64,000 nt of DNA from Pyropia yezoensis (Eukaryota; Rhodophyta; Bangiophyceae; Bangiales; Bangiaceae), in contig CM020619.1 of the NCBI GenBank assembly GCA_009829735.1, forward strand, positions 9,848,375 to 9,912,374. The letters run 5' to 3'. A model generated the notes under the pieces. That model had not been told where the DNA came from. It made no database searches and saw only the letters and a program-made list of their open reading frames with translations. Shown one piece after another: positions 1-10,599 of this stretch. The stretch's first letter is position 1, and each line of letters opens with the position of its first letter. A program made the translations under genes and the position numbers.

Positions 1-537
1 TCGTATCCTTCTACCGGCCCCCCCCATGCTGGCAGGGGGCCCTTTTCGAGACACGGTCGCTGACCCACCCTCGCGGCCCATTCGTCCGTTGCCACTGCCA
101 CCCCACCCCCCGTCCCTCCCCCTGCCCCGCAACGCCCCGGTCAGCTGGCCGCTCTCCAAACCGCTGTCCTCACTCAACGTGGACCCCTGCCTGGCGAGAT
201 TACATCACGTGCACCGCGCTGTGGCCCCCTCCAACACGCGGTAGCTTCTCGCGCGATCGCTACATACAGGCCCACTATTATACCACAACATGGGAGGCGT
301 GCGCACGACGAGGGAGGTGCCAGTCCCTCCTGCGCGCCCCCCCTTCCACCCGCCTCCATACATCGTCACACTCCGTCTATGCTGAGAGCGCTCGCCCTCA
401 CGAACGTTGGCACTCGCGACGCAGCCACGCGCATCCCATAGGGTCGCCAACATATTTACCCAAGCGCTGACAGCCCGCCCGACGCGCGACACCTTGGTGC
501 CCGCCCACAGTAGATTCACTTCACCCTCGCCATCCCG
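1..537. other. No gene seen left of the transposase
   Basis: GC-rich sequence with C-runs near the left edge. Only short overlapping ORFs without recognisable motifs are present. I see no RNA gene and no convincing terminal inverted repeat for the transposase that ends at 538, so the left end of that element lies outside the window or has decayed. Confidence 0.5.
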
Positions 538-2799
538 TCACACACTCATCGCATGCGTGCTCCGCATGTGGCCTGCGAAGCAAGATCTGCCGGTGCGCGG
601 GCCACACAGAAACGCCTCCTTGACTCCCGGGGTATCGCGGCAGGTTGAGCAAACAAGAGAAGTCTTGTAGGAGCACTCCAGACACTGGCGCTGGGCCAAG
701 TGGTTGGTTGATGGATGCCGCCGCTTGGTTGTGGGTACCAAATGCGTGCCCATTCCGTACGCCAGGTGCGTCACATCCTCCTCGGGATTGGCAGGCACCG
801 CCCGCTGCCGTGTGCCGGTGACGTCAAAGGTGTTGTCGATGAGCTCGGTCGCGAGTTGCTCGTAGAACTGAGTCTGCAGGAGTGTCGCGGCAGGCCCTCT
901 TGCGCCATGGTACAGCATCCACGAGTCGACAAGGCAGATGCCCAGCAACGAGTGGTTGACACGCGTTGACCAGTCGTGTGTGCCCAGCTTCTTCTCAAGC
1001 CGCAGATCGTCCTGCCGACAACGGTTGTGCCGGTCAATCTGAGAGCAACAGCCATAGTAGATCTCTGGCACACGAGGTTGACGAACGATCAGGGACACCC
1101 GTTGAGCTCCACCCTCTTCCGTTTCCCGCCACCGCAAGCGCTCGTACGGGGTGCCCGGTTGGTTGCTGGAAGCGGAGGCAATAAAGTACCGCCTCTCGCG
1201 ATCCACCCATACCACGGCCATGAGGTCCGGCCGGCCGGACTCATCTCGATGGACCATGGTCACTTGATCCCCTCGACCGCAGAGCTCGCGAGCGGAGAGG
1301 AACGCCAGAGGAAACAGCCGATGTGCTGTCTTCACGACGCCGATGAAGCGTAAGCCAGCCGCCTTCAGAGCCATGGCCGCCCCAACACTTGCGAAATAAG
1401 AATCGGCGCACACAATCCGGTCCGTCCCCGACCATGGCTCCACCAACCGCATCATGATGACAGTGCCGTGGGCTCCGGCACGTTCCTCCTCAGTAAAGCT
1501 CGCATGCTGGTCCGCGGAGGTGGTGACCACGTGCAGCCGCAGCATGATCCCGCTCCGGCCGCAGGCGGCGTCTTGAATCTCACAGCCATTTTCGGGCTTC
1601 CGATCGATAGCTACATAGTTGGGCAAGCCCCGCGATATCCAGTGACCCCCTTGACCGTACCACCGCGATATCGACTCATCCACGCAGATGGTGTCACCGG
1701 GGGTGACATTGGCTGCACGGTGGGCATTGATCGACCGCACGAAGTCGTTGACCAGCCCCCATCGTCGTTGCTCCGATCCCGGGTCAGGTGCGTCGGCATC
1801 TCCCGAGTTGCTTTGACTGAACGCCAGGCACGACCAGAGGGTGTCAAAACGACGGCGCGGCATTCCCGTGCTGCACCCAAACGCTGGTGCAGGCAAGTGC
1901 TTAGTCCTCGGAGTGGTGGACCACAGCTCGGCACGTGTCCCAAACTCGAAGCGCGTTGAAAGAAGGAGGATGCCAAAGAACTTTAAAACCTCTCCCGGTG
2001 TGGTAGTCGGATGGCCCTTGACCACCAACCTTGCCGAGGTCAAGACCACCATCCGTGTCAGCTGGTCGGGCGGGAAGACAGCCAGAAGGTAGTCCAGTGG
2101 CGAGCGCGTACGCCCGGTGCCGACAGAGTCCCCCCCCTCCGTGATAATCTCGCCGCCAAGCGTGCGTACGGACCACTGGCCGCGTGCGGCAGGGCCACCG
2201 ATTGGCTGCAACACGTCAGCAGGCTCCCACTTGAAGCCGTGGGCCACGACGGGTGTTGGCTGCGCTGTCGTACCCGTCGCGGCGGCGGCAGCTGCGGCGG
2301 ACAGGGGTGAGGAAGAGAGTGCGGGGAGAGCCCGCTGGCTTGGGGGGTCCGCAGGGGACTCGAGGGAGGAGGACGCCAGAGGGAGGCCCGCCTGGCTCGG
2401 CCGGTCGCACTGAGGCTCGCGAGGAGGGAGTGGGGAACGGGGACCACGTGACAGGAGGGGAGCACCTGGCCCGGCAGTGGACGCGCCGCCGACTGGCCCA
2501 TTCACTTGGCTGCCCGCCTCGGCCAAGGTCTCGAGTGGAGAAGGGGTGCCGTCGGCCGAGGGAGCGTATCCCGTCCGCACGTTCCGCAGCCCAAGGCACT
2601 TTTCCACCTCGTACCCGGACATGCGCCAGCGCGCTGTGACCGTCGTCACCAACCGGTTGTTTTCGTTCTTGTCTCTGCAAAACGCCGTCGCGCAACCGTC
2701 GACCAACTTGGTAGTTACAGCACTTCCGTACAGCCGCGCACACTCAGAGTAGTGCTTGATGTGCACGGCCTTGGCGTGGACTGCTGCGCCAATGCTCAA
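538..2799 (-). CDS. PiggyBac-like (PGBD/DDE_Tnp_1_7) transposase, probable lesion at the start
   Basis: This 753-codon open frame encodes a piggyBac-family cut-and-paste DNA transposase. From about residue 235 it has the family's fold: D374 in ICVDES, D466 in VCADSYF and D589 in CSQIDRHN match the three catalytic aspartates. A cysteine/histidine-rich tail (about residues 705-745) fits the C-terminal zinc-binding domain. Residues 1-80 form a small domain, followed by a Pro/Ser/Ala-rich linker. The start is a problem. The frame opens with TTG, directly preceded by an in-frame TGA at 2800-2802, and an ATG sits six codons further up at 2818-2820. The simplest reading is that the native start was 2820 and codon 7 became a stop. 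The first internal ATG (2622) would lose most of the N-terminal domain. The rest of the frame is uninterrupted. Family call is firm; activity is doubtful. Confidence 0.85.
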   Translation of the reverse strand: MSIGAAVHAKAVHIKHYSECARLYGSAVTTKLVDGCATAFCRDKNENNRLVTTVTARWRMSGYEVEKCLGLRNVRTGYAPSADGTPSPLETLAEAGSQVNGPVGGASTAGPGAPLLSRGPRSPLPPREPQCDRPSQAGLPLASSSLESPADPPSQRALPALSSSPLSAAAAAAATGTTAQPTPVVAHGFKWEPADVLQPIGGPAARGQWSVRTLGGEIITEGGDSVGTGRTRSPLDYLLAVFPPDQLTRMVVLTSARLVVKGHPTTTPGEVLKFFGILLLSTRFEFGTRAELWSTTPRTKHLPAPAFGCSTGMPRRRFDTLWSCLAFSQSNSGDADAPDPGSEQRRWGLVNDFVRSINAHRAANVTPGDTICVDESISRWYGQGGHWISRGLPNYVAIDRKPENGCEIQDAACGRSGIMLRLHVVTTSADQHASFTEEERAGAHGTVIMMRLVEPWSGTDRIVCADSYFASVGAAMALKAAGLRFIGVVKTAHRLFPLAFLSARELCGRGDQVTMVHRDESGRPDLMAVVWVDRERRYFIASASSNQPGTPYERLRWRETEEGGAQRVSLIVRQPRVPEIYYGCCSQIDRHNRCRQDDLRLEKKLGTHDWSTRVNHSLLGICLVDSWMLYHGARGPAATLLQTQFYEQLATELIDNTFDVTGTRQRAVPANPEEDVTHLAYGMGTHLVPTTKRRHPSTNHLAQRQCLECSYKTSLVCSTCRDTPGVKEAFLCGPRTGRSCFAGHMRSTHAMSV

Positions 2800-2820
2800 T
2801 CAGCTGTCCGACTTCCCCAT

Positions 2821-3169
2821 GGTTAAAAATCCAGCGCAGGAAGGGAAAAGCGTAGGTCAGCGTAGGGGGGGGCCAAGAGGTCAGAGGCGGGGGGCGGGCA
2901 GGGGAAAGTCCAAAGGGGGCGCGGGGCCGGGGGGGAAACCAGAGGGGTGGCGGGGGGGTCCGGAGAAGTTCTCAGGGGGGCACTGGGCCGGGGGGGAAGC
3001 CAGAGGGGTGGACGGGGGCGGAGAGGTAGGGGTGTTCGCGGAGATGGCGGCAGAAAGGCGGGCCCCGTCACCAGCTGCTGCCTCCTTGCGCCGCGCAGAC
3101 GGAGCGGCAAACCAGGAGGGGTCGAGCGCGTGACCGTCCCCCATGCCATGCACCCGCGACGGCACGCGA
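2821..3169. other. G-rich low-complexity spacer
   Basis: Strongly G-rich sequence on the + strand. It contains two degenerate copies of a block with the core GCCGGGGGGGAA followed by CCAGAGGGGTGG, near 2925-2950 and 2990-3010. No gene is recognisable. It lies between the piggyBac transposase and retrotransposon E1. Confidence 0.5.
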
Positions 3170-3174
3170 CATGT
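3170..3174. repeat. Target-site duplication CATGT, left copy (E1)
   Basis: CATGT lies directly before the first base of the E1 5' LTR and recurs directly after the 3' LTR at 13996-14000. A 5-bp duplication is normal for Ty3/gypsy integrases and proves that the two LTRs belong to one insertion. Confidence 0.95.
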
Positions 3175-3536
3175 TGTAGCAATATGGTTGTCCGTATTGT
3201 GACCCTAATATCAGGGGGGCTACTTCTAATCCTTAACTTCAATGTGAGAGTCCGGACTGGTCACGGTATCTATAAGTTACGGATGACCAGAGGGACTTGC
3301 ATCTTGGGGTGGAGGGTAGTTAGTAGTGTCTCCGAGGGTTTATAACGAGGGGGCCGGTGGCGAATCCACCGCCGGCCAAGGTAGAACAACAAACCCCTCC
3401 CATTTGGGCTCCCATCTTGGTCCCGTGGCTTGCGCTCCAAGGACAGCAACCTTGGCCTCCCGGTGACGTTGGTGCCGATCCCCCTTGGTGAGTGTTCCCT
3501 GAGAGTGGACGTGCGACGGATTCCTATTGTGCTACA
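3175..3536 (+). repeat. E1 5' LTR
   Basis: 362 bp with perfect 6-bp terminal inverted repeats TGTAGC/GCTACA. A TATAA box candidate at 3341-3345 lies before the presumed transcription start. I see no difference from the 3' LTR at 13634-13995. Confidence 0.95.
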
Positions 3537-3761
3537 TTGGTGGAGCAGCAGGGGACGGGTTTCCGTCACCCTTGTGGTGACGCCGTCTTCGGCCCTGGCA
3601 CACGGATAGGGATCCGGTCCTTTTCTTGTACTCGTGGTGTTGCGACCTGATCGATTGTGTTGAGATTTTACCTGTGACTGTGACATACTGTTACTCTCCC
3701 CAATCTACCCCCTCGCTCTCTTATTCGTGGTGATCGTTGCGTCGGTGGACTGATTGTGACT
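3537..3761 (+). other. E1 leader with candidate primer binding site
   Basis: The LTR is followed by one T and then TGGTGGAGCAGCAGGGG, which begins with the TGG expected to pair with a tRNA CCA end. I cannot say which tRNA it matches. The remaining ~200 bases form the untranslated leader to the gag ATG. The same leader is present in E2 and E3. Confidence 0.6.
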
Positions 3762-5945
3762 ATGTCTACCCAAGAGACGGGGAACGTTCAAGATGACGGA
3801 TCGGCGTCGACGCCGACTCCGGAGGTGACTACGGGAACCGAGATCGGGAACCCGATCGATAACATTGAGACGCCAATGCTTTCCGGTGCCGGATCGACGT
3901 TTGGCACGGCTCGGACGGCAGGAGGCGGGGGCCCGCCTCAACTGTCGTCGACCGACCTCACTCCGCCGCCTCCTTCACCAGGGGATTCCCTGATGGCATC
4001 ATTGGCCCGCATCGAGGCCCGGTTTTCCGGGCTCGACGCCCGTCAAGATCGGACGGAGGACGCAATGGCAGTGTTGATGTCAACACGGCACACGACGGGA
4101 CCCCGTCGTGTTCCTCCCACACCGGTACGGTTCGAACCGGCCGGACTACTTTCGGAGTCCACCAGGGTCAATCCCGGGGTTGCTACTCCTGGACAACCCC
4201 CGGACACAATGGGGTATGGGTCCGACTCGTCGGCAGAGTTGGAACGGAGTCACACGGAGCGATACGCTCGGAGTACCCGAAGCGGACTCCGCGGACACGA
4301 CCCGGCGGATACGTACGCCGGGGGAGAGTCGGTTAATGGGGGAGGGGGTACCCCCTCGCAGTACCCCCACGACGAAGGAGGCCAGGCAACTCGGGTTCCC
4401 GAGGTGCCGACGCCTGAAGTACCATCTTCAGTGGTGGAAGCTATGACCGCGCAGGTAACTGCGAGCCTACTGAAGCGGATGGAGTCCGATGAGTTCGCTC
4501 ATCAACTGGCTAAGCGACTGGATATCCAGGACGCTGACACGGAGATCGTCAACGAGGTCTTCCGGTCGGTTCTTACTCCGGAACGTTATCGTTTGGAGGA
4601 CCGCTCTACCACCGTATCGGAATCGATGCGTAATACGTCGCATCGGGCGATCCGCTCCATGCAGACCCTTATGAAGGGAGTCCCTATGTTCGGGGGGCCG
4701 AACGGACGCCCGTTGGCAGTCATCGGCTTCTTGACTAGCTTCAAGGCAGCCGCAGACAAGGCGCTCGTTAACGAGGGGCTGGCCCTGGAGATCCTCCCGT
4801 TCTTTGTTGATGAACGGGTGCGAGGCATTCTTCGCCAGGCATCCCCGATGCCGGGAATGAGGGTCGCGGCCACCCCCATGGATTACCGTGGGATATTGAA
4901 GGAGCTGCTGAGCAGCTACCTCAGTGAGGACAAGTGCGAGGACCACTATCGGGCCCTTCGCACTGCCACCGCCCAGTCCTGGGAGGATGAGGAGATGTTT
5001 GGACGCCGGATCCAAGAGCTCGACTACGAGCTGGGGAAGCTCCTCGGAGAAGGCGAGCTACGGGCCATCCTGTTCGCAGGAGTACCCAACTACGTACGGA
5101 TATCCGCACGGGGCGCCAACACGGCACGGACGAACTTCAGTCGACTGATGCATATGTGCAAGTCCCTAGGGGACGCCTACCGGGTTCTACACCCGGAGTG
5201 TGCCTTGGCCCCGAAGCCCAAGGCTGAGGGAGGCAAGCCCTGTCTTACCCTGGTACCGAGGCAAGAGAAGGTGGAACGTAAGGCCGCACCAGTACTGGTG
5301 GCGACCGAACATACCCCTATTGGTGAGGATGACCCGCTAGTCGACCAACAGGGCCACCTGTTGCTACCGGCGACGCCGGTGATTGATGAACATGGTACGG
5401 TAGCGTACATCGCCCCGGCTGGAACCCAGTTCCAGGTCAACGAAGGAACGGGACGGCGCGTCCCGTATGTGCGGACTACGGGGTACTCCCCGGTGACGGG
5501 TAACCCTCACCAACCCTTGCCAACATGGGCGGTGCGCACGGAGGCACCTCCGCAGATTGCGGGCCGACCCAACCGGTTGGGGGAGTCCATGTTCCGGTTG
5601 ACCCAAGGACCCAAGGCCTACCAGGGAGCAGGCACTCGGGCGCCCGAGGGAGGCAACCGTAGCTACGGGGCTACCCCGATGCGAACTCAAGGGGGGACCG
5701 GCACGTCCGGGTGTATGTTGTGTGGGGATCCCCAGCACTGGGTGTCTTCCTGCCCACTCATCCCCGAGGAGTCCCGGCGGGCAGCGGCGCAACGCAAGGC
5801 ATCACCCGGGGGGTATCCCGCCCGAGCACCCGGACCCGCACCGGGTAGGCAGCCAGCTCCAGGCGGAGTACTGGCCGTCGAGGAGGCACCTCCTCAGCCG
5901 GATGTCCCGGCGGACAGCACCCTACCAAGGGCGGGAAACGAGTAA
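3762..5945 (+). CDS. gag: Gag polyprotein of E1
   Basis: Encodes the retrotransposon structural protein (capsid and nucleocapsid, 727 aa). I chose the ATG at 3762; the open frame runs two codons further up but only to a GTG. The N-terminal third is low-complexity (Thr/Pro/Gly/Ser). The middle (about residues 240-480) is a helical region typical of Ty3-type capsids, with the W-E/D-D-E stretch near residue 410. A single CCHC zinc knuckle CMLCGDPQHWVSSC spans residues 651-664 and would bind RNA. The frame is open and ends in TAA, 8 nt before the pol ATG. E2 and E3 carry the same 727-codon gene with scattered substitutions. Confidence 0.9.
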   Translation: MSTQETGNVQDDGSASTPTPEVTTGTEIGNPIDNIETPMLSGAGSTFGTARTAGGGGPPQLSSTDLTPPPPSPGDSLMASLARIEARFSGLDARQDRTEDAMAVLMSTRHTTGPRRVPPTPVRFEPAGLLSESTRVNPGVATPGQPPDTMGYGSDSSAELERSHTERYARSTRSGLRGHDPADTYAGGESVNGGGGTPSQYPHDEGGQATRVPEVPTPEVPSSVVEAMTAQVTASLLKRMESDEFAHQLAKRLDIQDADTEIVNEVFRSVLTPERYRLEDRSTTVSESMRNTSHRAIRSMQTLMKGVPMFGGPNGRPLAVIGFLTSFKAAADKALVNEGLALEILPFFVDERVRGILRQASPMPGMRVAATPMDYRGILKELLSSYLSEDKCEDHYRALRTATAQSWEDEEMFGRRIQELDYELGKLLGEGELRAILFAGVPNYVRISARGANTARTNFSRLMHMCKSLGDAYRVLHPECALAPKPKAEGGKPCLTLVPRQEKVERKAAPVLVATEHTPIGEDDPLVDQQGHLLLPATPVIDEHGTVAYIAPAGTQFQVNEGTGRRVPYVRTTGYSPVTGNPHQPLPTWAVRTEAPPQIAGRPNRLGESMFRLTQGPKAYQGAGTRAPEGGNRSYGATPMRTQGGTGTSGCMLCGDPQHWVSSCPLIPEESRRAAAQRKASPGGYPARAPGPAPGRQPAPGGVLAVEEAPPQPDVPADSTLPRAGNE

Positions 5946-5953
5946 GAGGAAGG

Positions 5954-8900
5954 ATGACCGGGGGGCGCTGGGGTTACCCAAGCAAGCCACCCCGGAGTAC
6001 CGCGGGGAAAGCCCCACGGAGAGCGCGGTTGAGCCGACGCCGCATCAACCCCCGGGTACACCTTCCGGCCCCGACGACACGGCGTCAGGGGATTGATGAC
6101 CAACCTCCAAGGTTGGGAGGAGAGGACGGGAAGCCCCGTCACGTTGAACCAGACAAGGGCCCTGTTCAGGATGCCCGAGCTACACCGGATATCGGTGTAG
6201 GACATGTGTTGTTTACCTTGGAGAACTTCAAGGTATCAGCCACACTGGGGGTTGACCCCCAGTCGACACGATCGTACTACCCTGTACTGGATACAGGGGC
6301 TGGACCCAACCTTATCCGGAAGGATACCCTCCCGGACAAGTGGCTTCCACGAGTCAGAGTGACTCGGGGACCCACCATCAAGGACGCGAATGGTCGACTC
6401 ATTCGTACGACCGCAGCGATGTCGCTGCGGGTTACCATCGGGGATCTCACCACGGAAGTTGACTTCCTGGTATGTGAAACGCTATCGGTGCCCTGCATAC
6501 TGGGGTGCACCTTCATCAACGTTCACGTTGATGCAATCCGGCCAGGCCGGAGGACCGTCGAGCTTCAAGAAGCCGACGGGACGAAGCGAGGACACACGGC
6601 TATCGTCAGGGACCTGACGCTACAAGGAAGCCACGTTAACGTGGCTGAGGTGTACGCAAGCGTCGAGCCGAAGACACTTCGGTTGGCCAAGCGAACTCGC
6701 TTTGAGCCGTTGTCGGAGACAGTCCTCCCGGTTAACTGCGACCTCGCAGGCATCTGCAGAGTCCAGTCCAACCTACGGACGTACAAGCGCCATGGGTTGA
6801 CCATGGCCAACGGTCTCATAGACCTCCCAGCAGGAGGGTCGTCCCTCCTAGTGATGGCGAACTATCGCCGTAAGGCAGTCACCCTCCCGAAGGGAACTAT
6901 CCTCGGGATTGCCGAACTCTACGAAGGAGATATCCTTACCCCTGATAAGGAACGCCAAGTGGAACCACTTGAAGTACTGGCGGTCGCCGAGACCACCGAG
7001 CGACAGCAACCCGATGACAGGAAGCCTAACCCATCGGCGGCTCCGGCGGACCTGCCGCCAAAGGACCAAGAGGCCTTGAAGGCACTGGCCGAGGCTGACC
7101 TCGACCACCTTCCCCCTTCGGTAGCCGAAGGGGTACGACGGATGCTAAGAAAGCATGACGTTATGTGGACAGGCGGGGCCTTGGGGACCATTGGGGCAAC
7201 CCAACATCGTATAGACCTGGTACCAGGCGCACGACCCGCCCGCTCACAACCGCACCGAGCGGGACCTATGCAACGAGAGATCGTTGATGGAGAAGTGAAG
7301 AGGATGAGCGAAGCTAAGGTGATCCGACCTTCGATGTCGGAATGGGGTGCCCCAGTCGTTATTGTGCCGAAGAAGGATCAAACCCCTCGGTTTTGCATCG
7401 ATTATCGACGCCTCAACTTGGTTACCAAGAAGGACTCATACCCTTTACCAAGGATGGATGAATGCATCGACTCCCTGGGGGAGGCTACGGTGTTTACCAC
7501 CATCGACTGCAATGCCGGATACTGGCAGATCCCGGTGGCGGACGAGGATATCCCCAAGACGGCATTCGTCTGTCACAGTGGAGTGTACGAGTTCCTAAGG
7601 ATGCCCTTCGGATTGTCCAACGCCCCAGCCACATTCCAGCGGGCTATCGACATCATACTGTCGGGGGTGAAGTGGCGTAACTGCCTAGTGTACCTCGATG
7701 ACGTCATCGTCTTCTCGCGTAACATGGATGACCATGTACAACATGTTGACGAGGTACTCACCCTCTTGAGAAACGCCGGGGTAACCCTGCGTCTGAAGAA
7801 GTGCGCCTTCTTCCAACAGACGGTCGAGTATCTGGGCCACCAGATAACCCCTGGTAAACTAGGGGTACTCGAAGCCAATACCCGGGCACTCCGGGATGCC
7901 CGGTTCCCTAACACCCAGACGCAGCTCAAGAGCTTCCTGGGAATGTGCAATGTATACCGACGGTTCGTCAAGGACTTCGCTCGGATAGCTAAACCGTTAA
8001 CGGTTCTTACGAGCAGTACCTTACCCAAGGTACTCCAACCCCCTTCGCCTAGCGAAGAGGAGGCATTCGAGTCGCTGAAGCGAGCCCTACTAGCCCCACC
8101 CGTCCTTGCGTTACCGCATAGACGGGGTACCTTCGTCATCGATGTCGATGCGTGTGATACACAAGTGGGATGCACCCTGTTACAGGGAGAGACGTTGATA
8201 GGTACCGACAACGTTATCCCGGACCTACGTCCGGTAGGGTACTTCAGCCGGACACTCAACCCGGCTGAGCGGAACTATAGTGCCACCGAACGTGAATGCC
8301 TCGGAGTTATATGGGCAGTGCAACTGCTCCGTCCATACCTGGAGGGCTCCAGGTTCATCGTGAGGTCCGACCACGAACCCCTACGATGGCTCCTCAACCT
8401 TGGTGACAAGGATTCCGATAGCCATGGGAGGCTAGCCCGATGGAGGCTGAAGATGGCCGAGCACGACTACCGCACGGTGTATAAGGCTGGGTCAACCCAC
8501 CACCTCGGAGACGCGTTGTCTCGACTCGACACCCCGAGCGGGGATACCCGCCCGGTGGACGAGGACATCCCGGTGGTACCGGTGTGCATGGTGGGTAATG
8601 CTACCCAGGGTATGGCTGACCATACCATGGCACACCTTGCGTGCCCATTGACCCTCGCGGACTTCCGCGAGGCACAGGCCAACGACGATGACTGTAGACG
8701 TCATCGTGCTAACCTCCTGGCCGGTACGGCCGGCATCTTCTCCGAGAACGAAGACGGACTCATATACCGGCGGGCACCCGCCGATGGACGACATCAAGTC
8801 GTGGTTCCCGTGTCCTTACGGCAAGCCGTCATGAAACGAGAACATGAGAACCCTACAGCCGGACACCCGGGGGGTTCACGTATGTTCGCAGCAATGCGAA

Positions 8901-10120
8901 GGTTCTTCTACTGGCCAGCAATGGCCGTCGACGTGGTCGACCACGTAAGGGGATGCCACCCCTGTGCACGTAACCGCATGAGTCTACATAGGCGGGCGTC
9001 TGCCATGAAGCTACTCCCACCTGATGGGCCCAACGAGCAAGTCGCTATCGACATACTCGGGCCACTTCCGATAACGGAAGAAGGGAACAGGTACATCCTG
9101 GTCATGTCTGACCGCTTCACTAAGCTGTCAAGAGCGGCAGCCATCCCGAATGATACGGCATACACGATCATGAACGCAGTGGTTGACCACTGGATCAGTG
9201 CATACGGAGTCATGAAGCAACTCCTCTCCGATAACGGAGCAAACCTTACGTCGGCATTCTGCACTAAGGTCCTGGGCATGTTCGGTATCGAACCACGTCG
9301 GGCATCCGACTACCACCCGCAGTCCAACGGGCAGGTGGAGCGGTTCAACCGCACCATCGTAAAGATGCTACAGTGCTACGTGGCCGAGCACACGAACACT
9401 TGGGACAGGCTTCTGTCCGTACTCACCCTGGCATACAATGCCAGGCCACATCGGAGCACAAACATTGCTCCGCTGGAGTGGGTCATGCCACTAGGCGTCG
9501 GTAACTTGACGCCGCCACCCGGCAGGTGCACTCGGTATGATACACCGAAGGGCCGACCCGCCGAACGCATCCACCTAGCTTGGTTGGCCAAGCTATCGTG
9601 GATGATTCCTAAGCTCAAGGGTGCCCTTGACAGAACACAACTTCGGTAAAAGAAGAACTTCGACGCCCGACTACGGGTGCGCAACGCAACCCTGGTAACA
9701 GGTGACTGGGTCTATATCAGACACCAGAAGTTCCGAGGGAACAAGCTTATGCAACCGGTCAAGGGACCGTACCAGATCCTCCACAGAGATGACCACTCTG
9801 TTATCTTACACTCCGATACGGAGATTCAACGCATCAGCATGAATGACGTCACACCTGCTCCGAGGCCGGAACAGCCTCAGCCGGTACCGGCTGGGTTGCT
9901 ACATGAAGCTCTTACAACCCACCGGTCAGATGACCCGGTGGGACCGGATGGGATTCCATACCAAGTAGAGAGCGTGGTCGGACACACCGACCCGGACCTA
10001 CCAGGACCCTGGTACGTCAAGGTCATGTGGGTCGGATACGACTCACCCACCTGGGAACAGGCGGCAAATATACCCCGCCAACCCCTCATGCCTTACATGA
10101 GGCGACGACGCCTACTGTAA
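5954..10120 (+). pseudogene. pol: Pol polyprotein of E1, interrupted by a nonsense codon
   Basis: Encodes protease, reverse transcriptase, RNase H, integrase and a chromodomain. Visible landmarks are protease DTGA (D113), RT FGLSNAPATF and YLDD (580-583), RNase H D732 in DACD with ATERE downstream, an integrase HHCC finger ending CHPCARN, catalytic D1033, D1093 and E1129 (D-x59-D-x35-E), and a C-terminal chromodomain from about residue 1336. A TAA at 9647-9649 replaces the tyrosine codon seen at the same place in E2 and E3. It cuts the frame after the integrase core and removes the C-terminal integrase part and the chromodomain. The rest (9650-10120) is still open. Pol is in the -1 frame relative to gag. 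Confidence 0.92.
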
Positions 10121-10599
10121 CAACCCAACCGACACCGACTTCGGCTGTTGGGGGGTGAGGCTTATACCTACTAAGTAGGGTGTGACATGGTTACGGCAGA
10201 CTTAGGTTTCTAAGTCAAATCAGACTTAGGTTTCTAAGTCGAACCAAGCTTAGGTAACTAAGTAGAGCTAAGCTTAGGTAACTAAGTAAAACCTGAACCT
10301 TAATAAGTTAACTTAAAGGTAAAGGCTAACTCCGATAATATCGAAGTAACTAGGGAGCTTACACGGGAGGATGACCTCCCCAAGCCAAGACACCAAGGGA
10401 GGGAGGATGACCTCCCCAAGCATGAACCTACCGGAAGAAGTTGGACGGGAGGCAAGGCACCACTGAGCCAGAAGGGGTACTCCCCAGGGCAGCAAACAGA
10501 GGCAAGCAATGCCCCCAGCGGGGGATGAGTTTATACTCACTACTACCCGGCTACCATAAGGGTTGCCGGGGCCCTCTCCCGCACAAACAATAGCACTCC
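10121..10599. other. Hairpin-rich spacer between convergent pol and antisense ORF (E1)
   Basis: This spacer separates the 3' ends of pol (+) and the antisense ORF (-). It holds a palindrome CCTACTAAGTAGG (10167-10179) and then four short palindromes about 24 bp apart: GACTTAGGTTTCTAAGTC at 10199-10216 and 10223-10240, and CTTAGGTAACTAAG at 10249-10262 and 10273-10286. Two copies of GGGAGGATGACCTCCC follow at 10365-10380 and 10401-10416. All would fold on either strand. The position suggests transcript 3'-end processing or RNA structure; this is inference. Confidence 0.8.
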
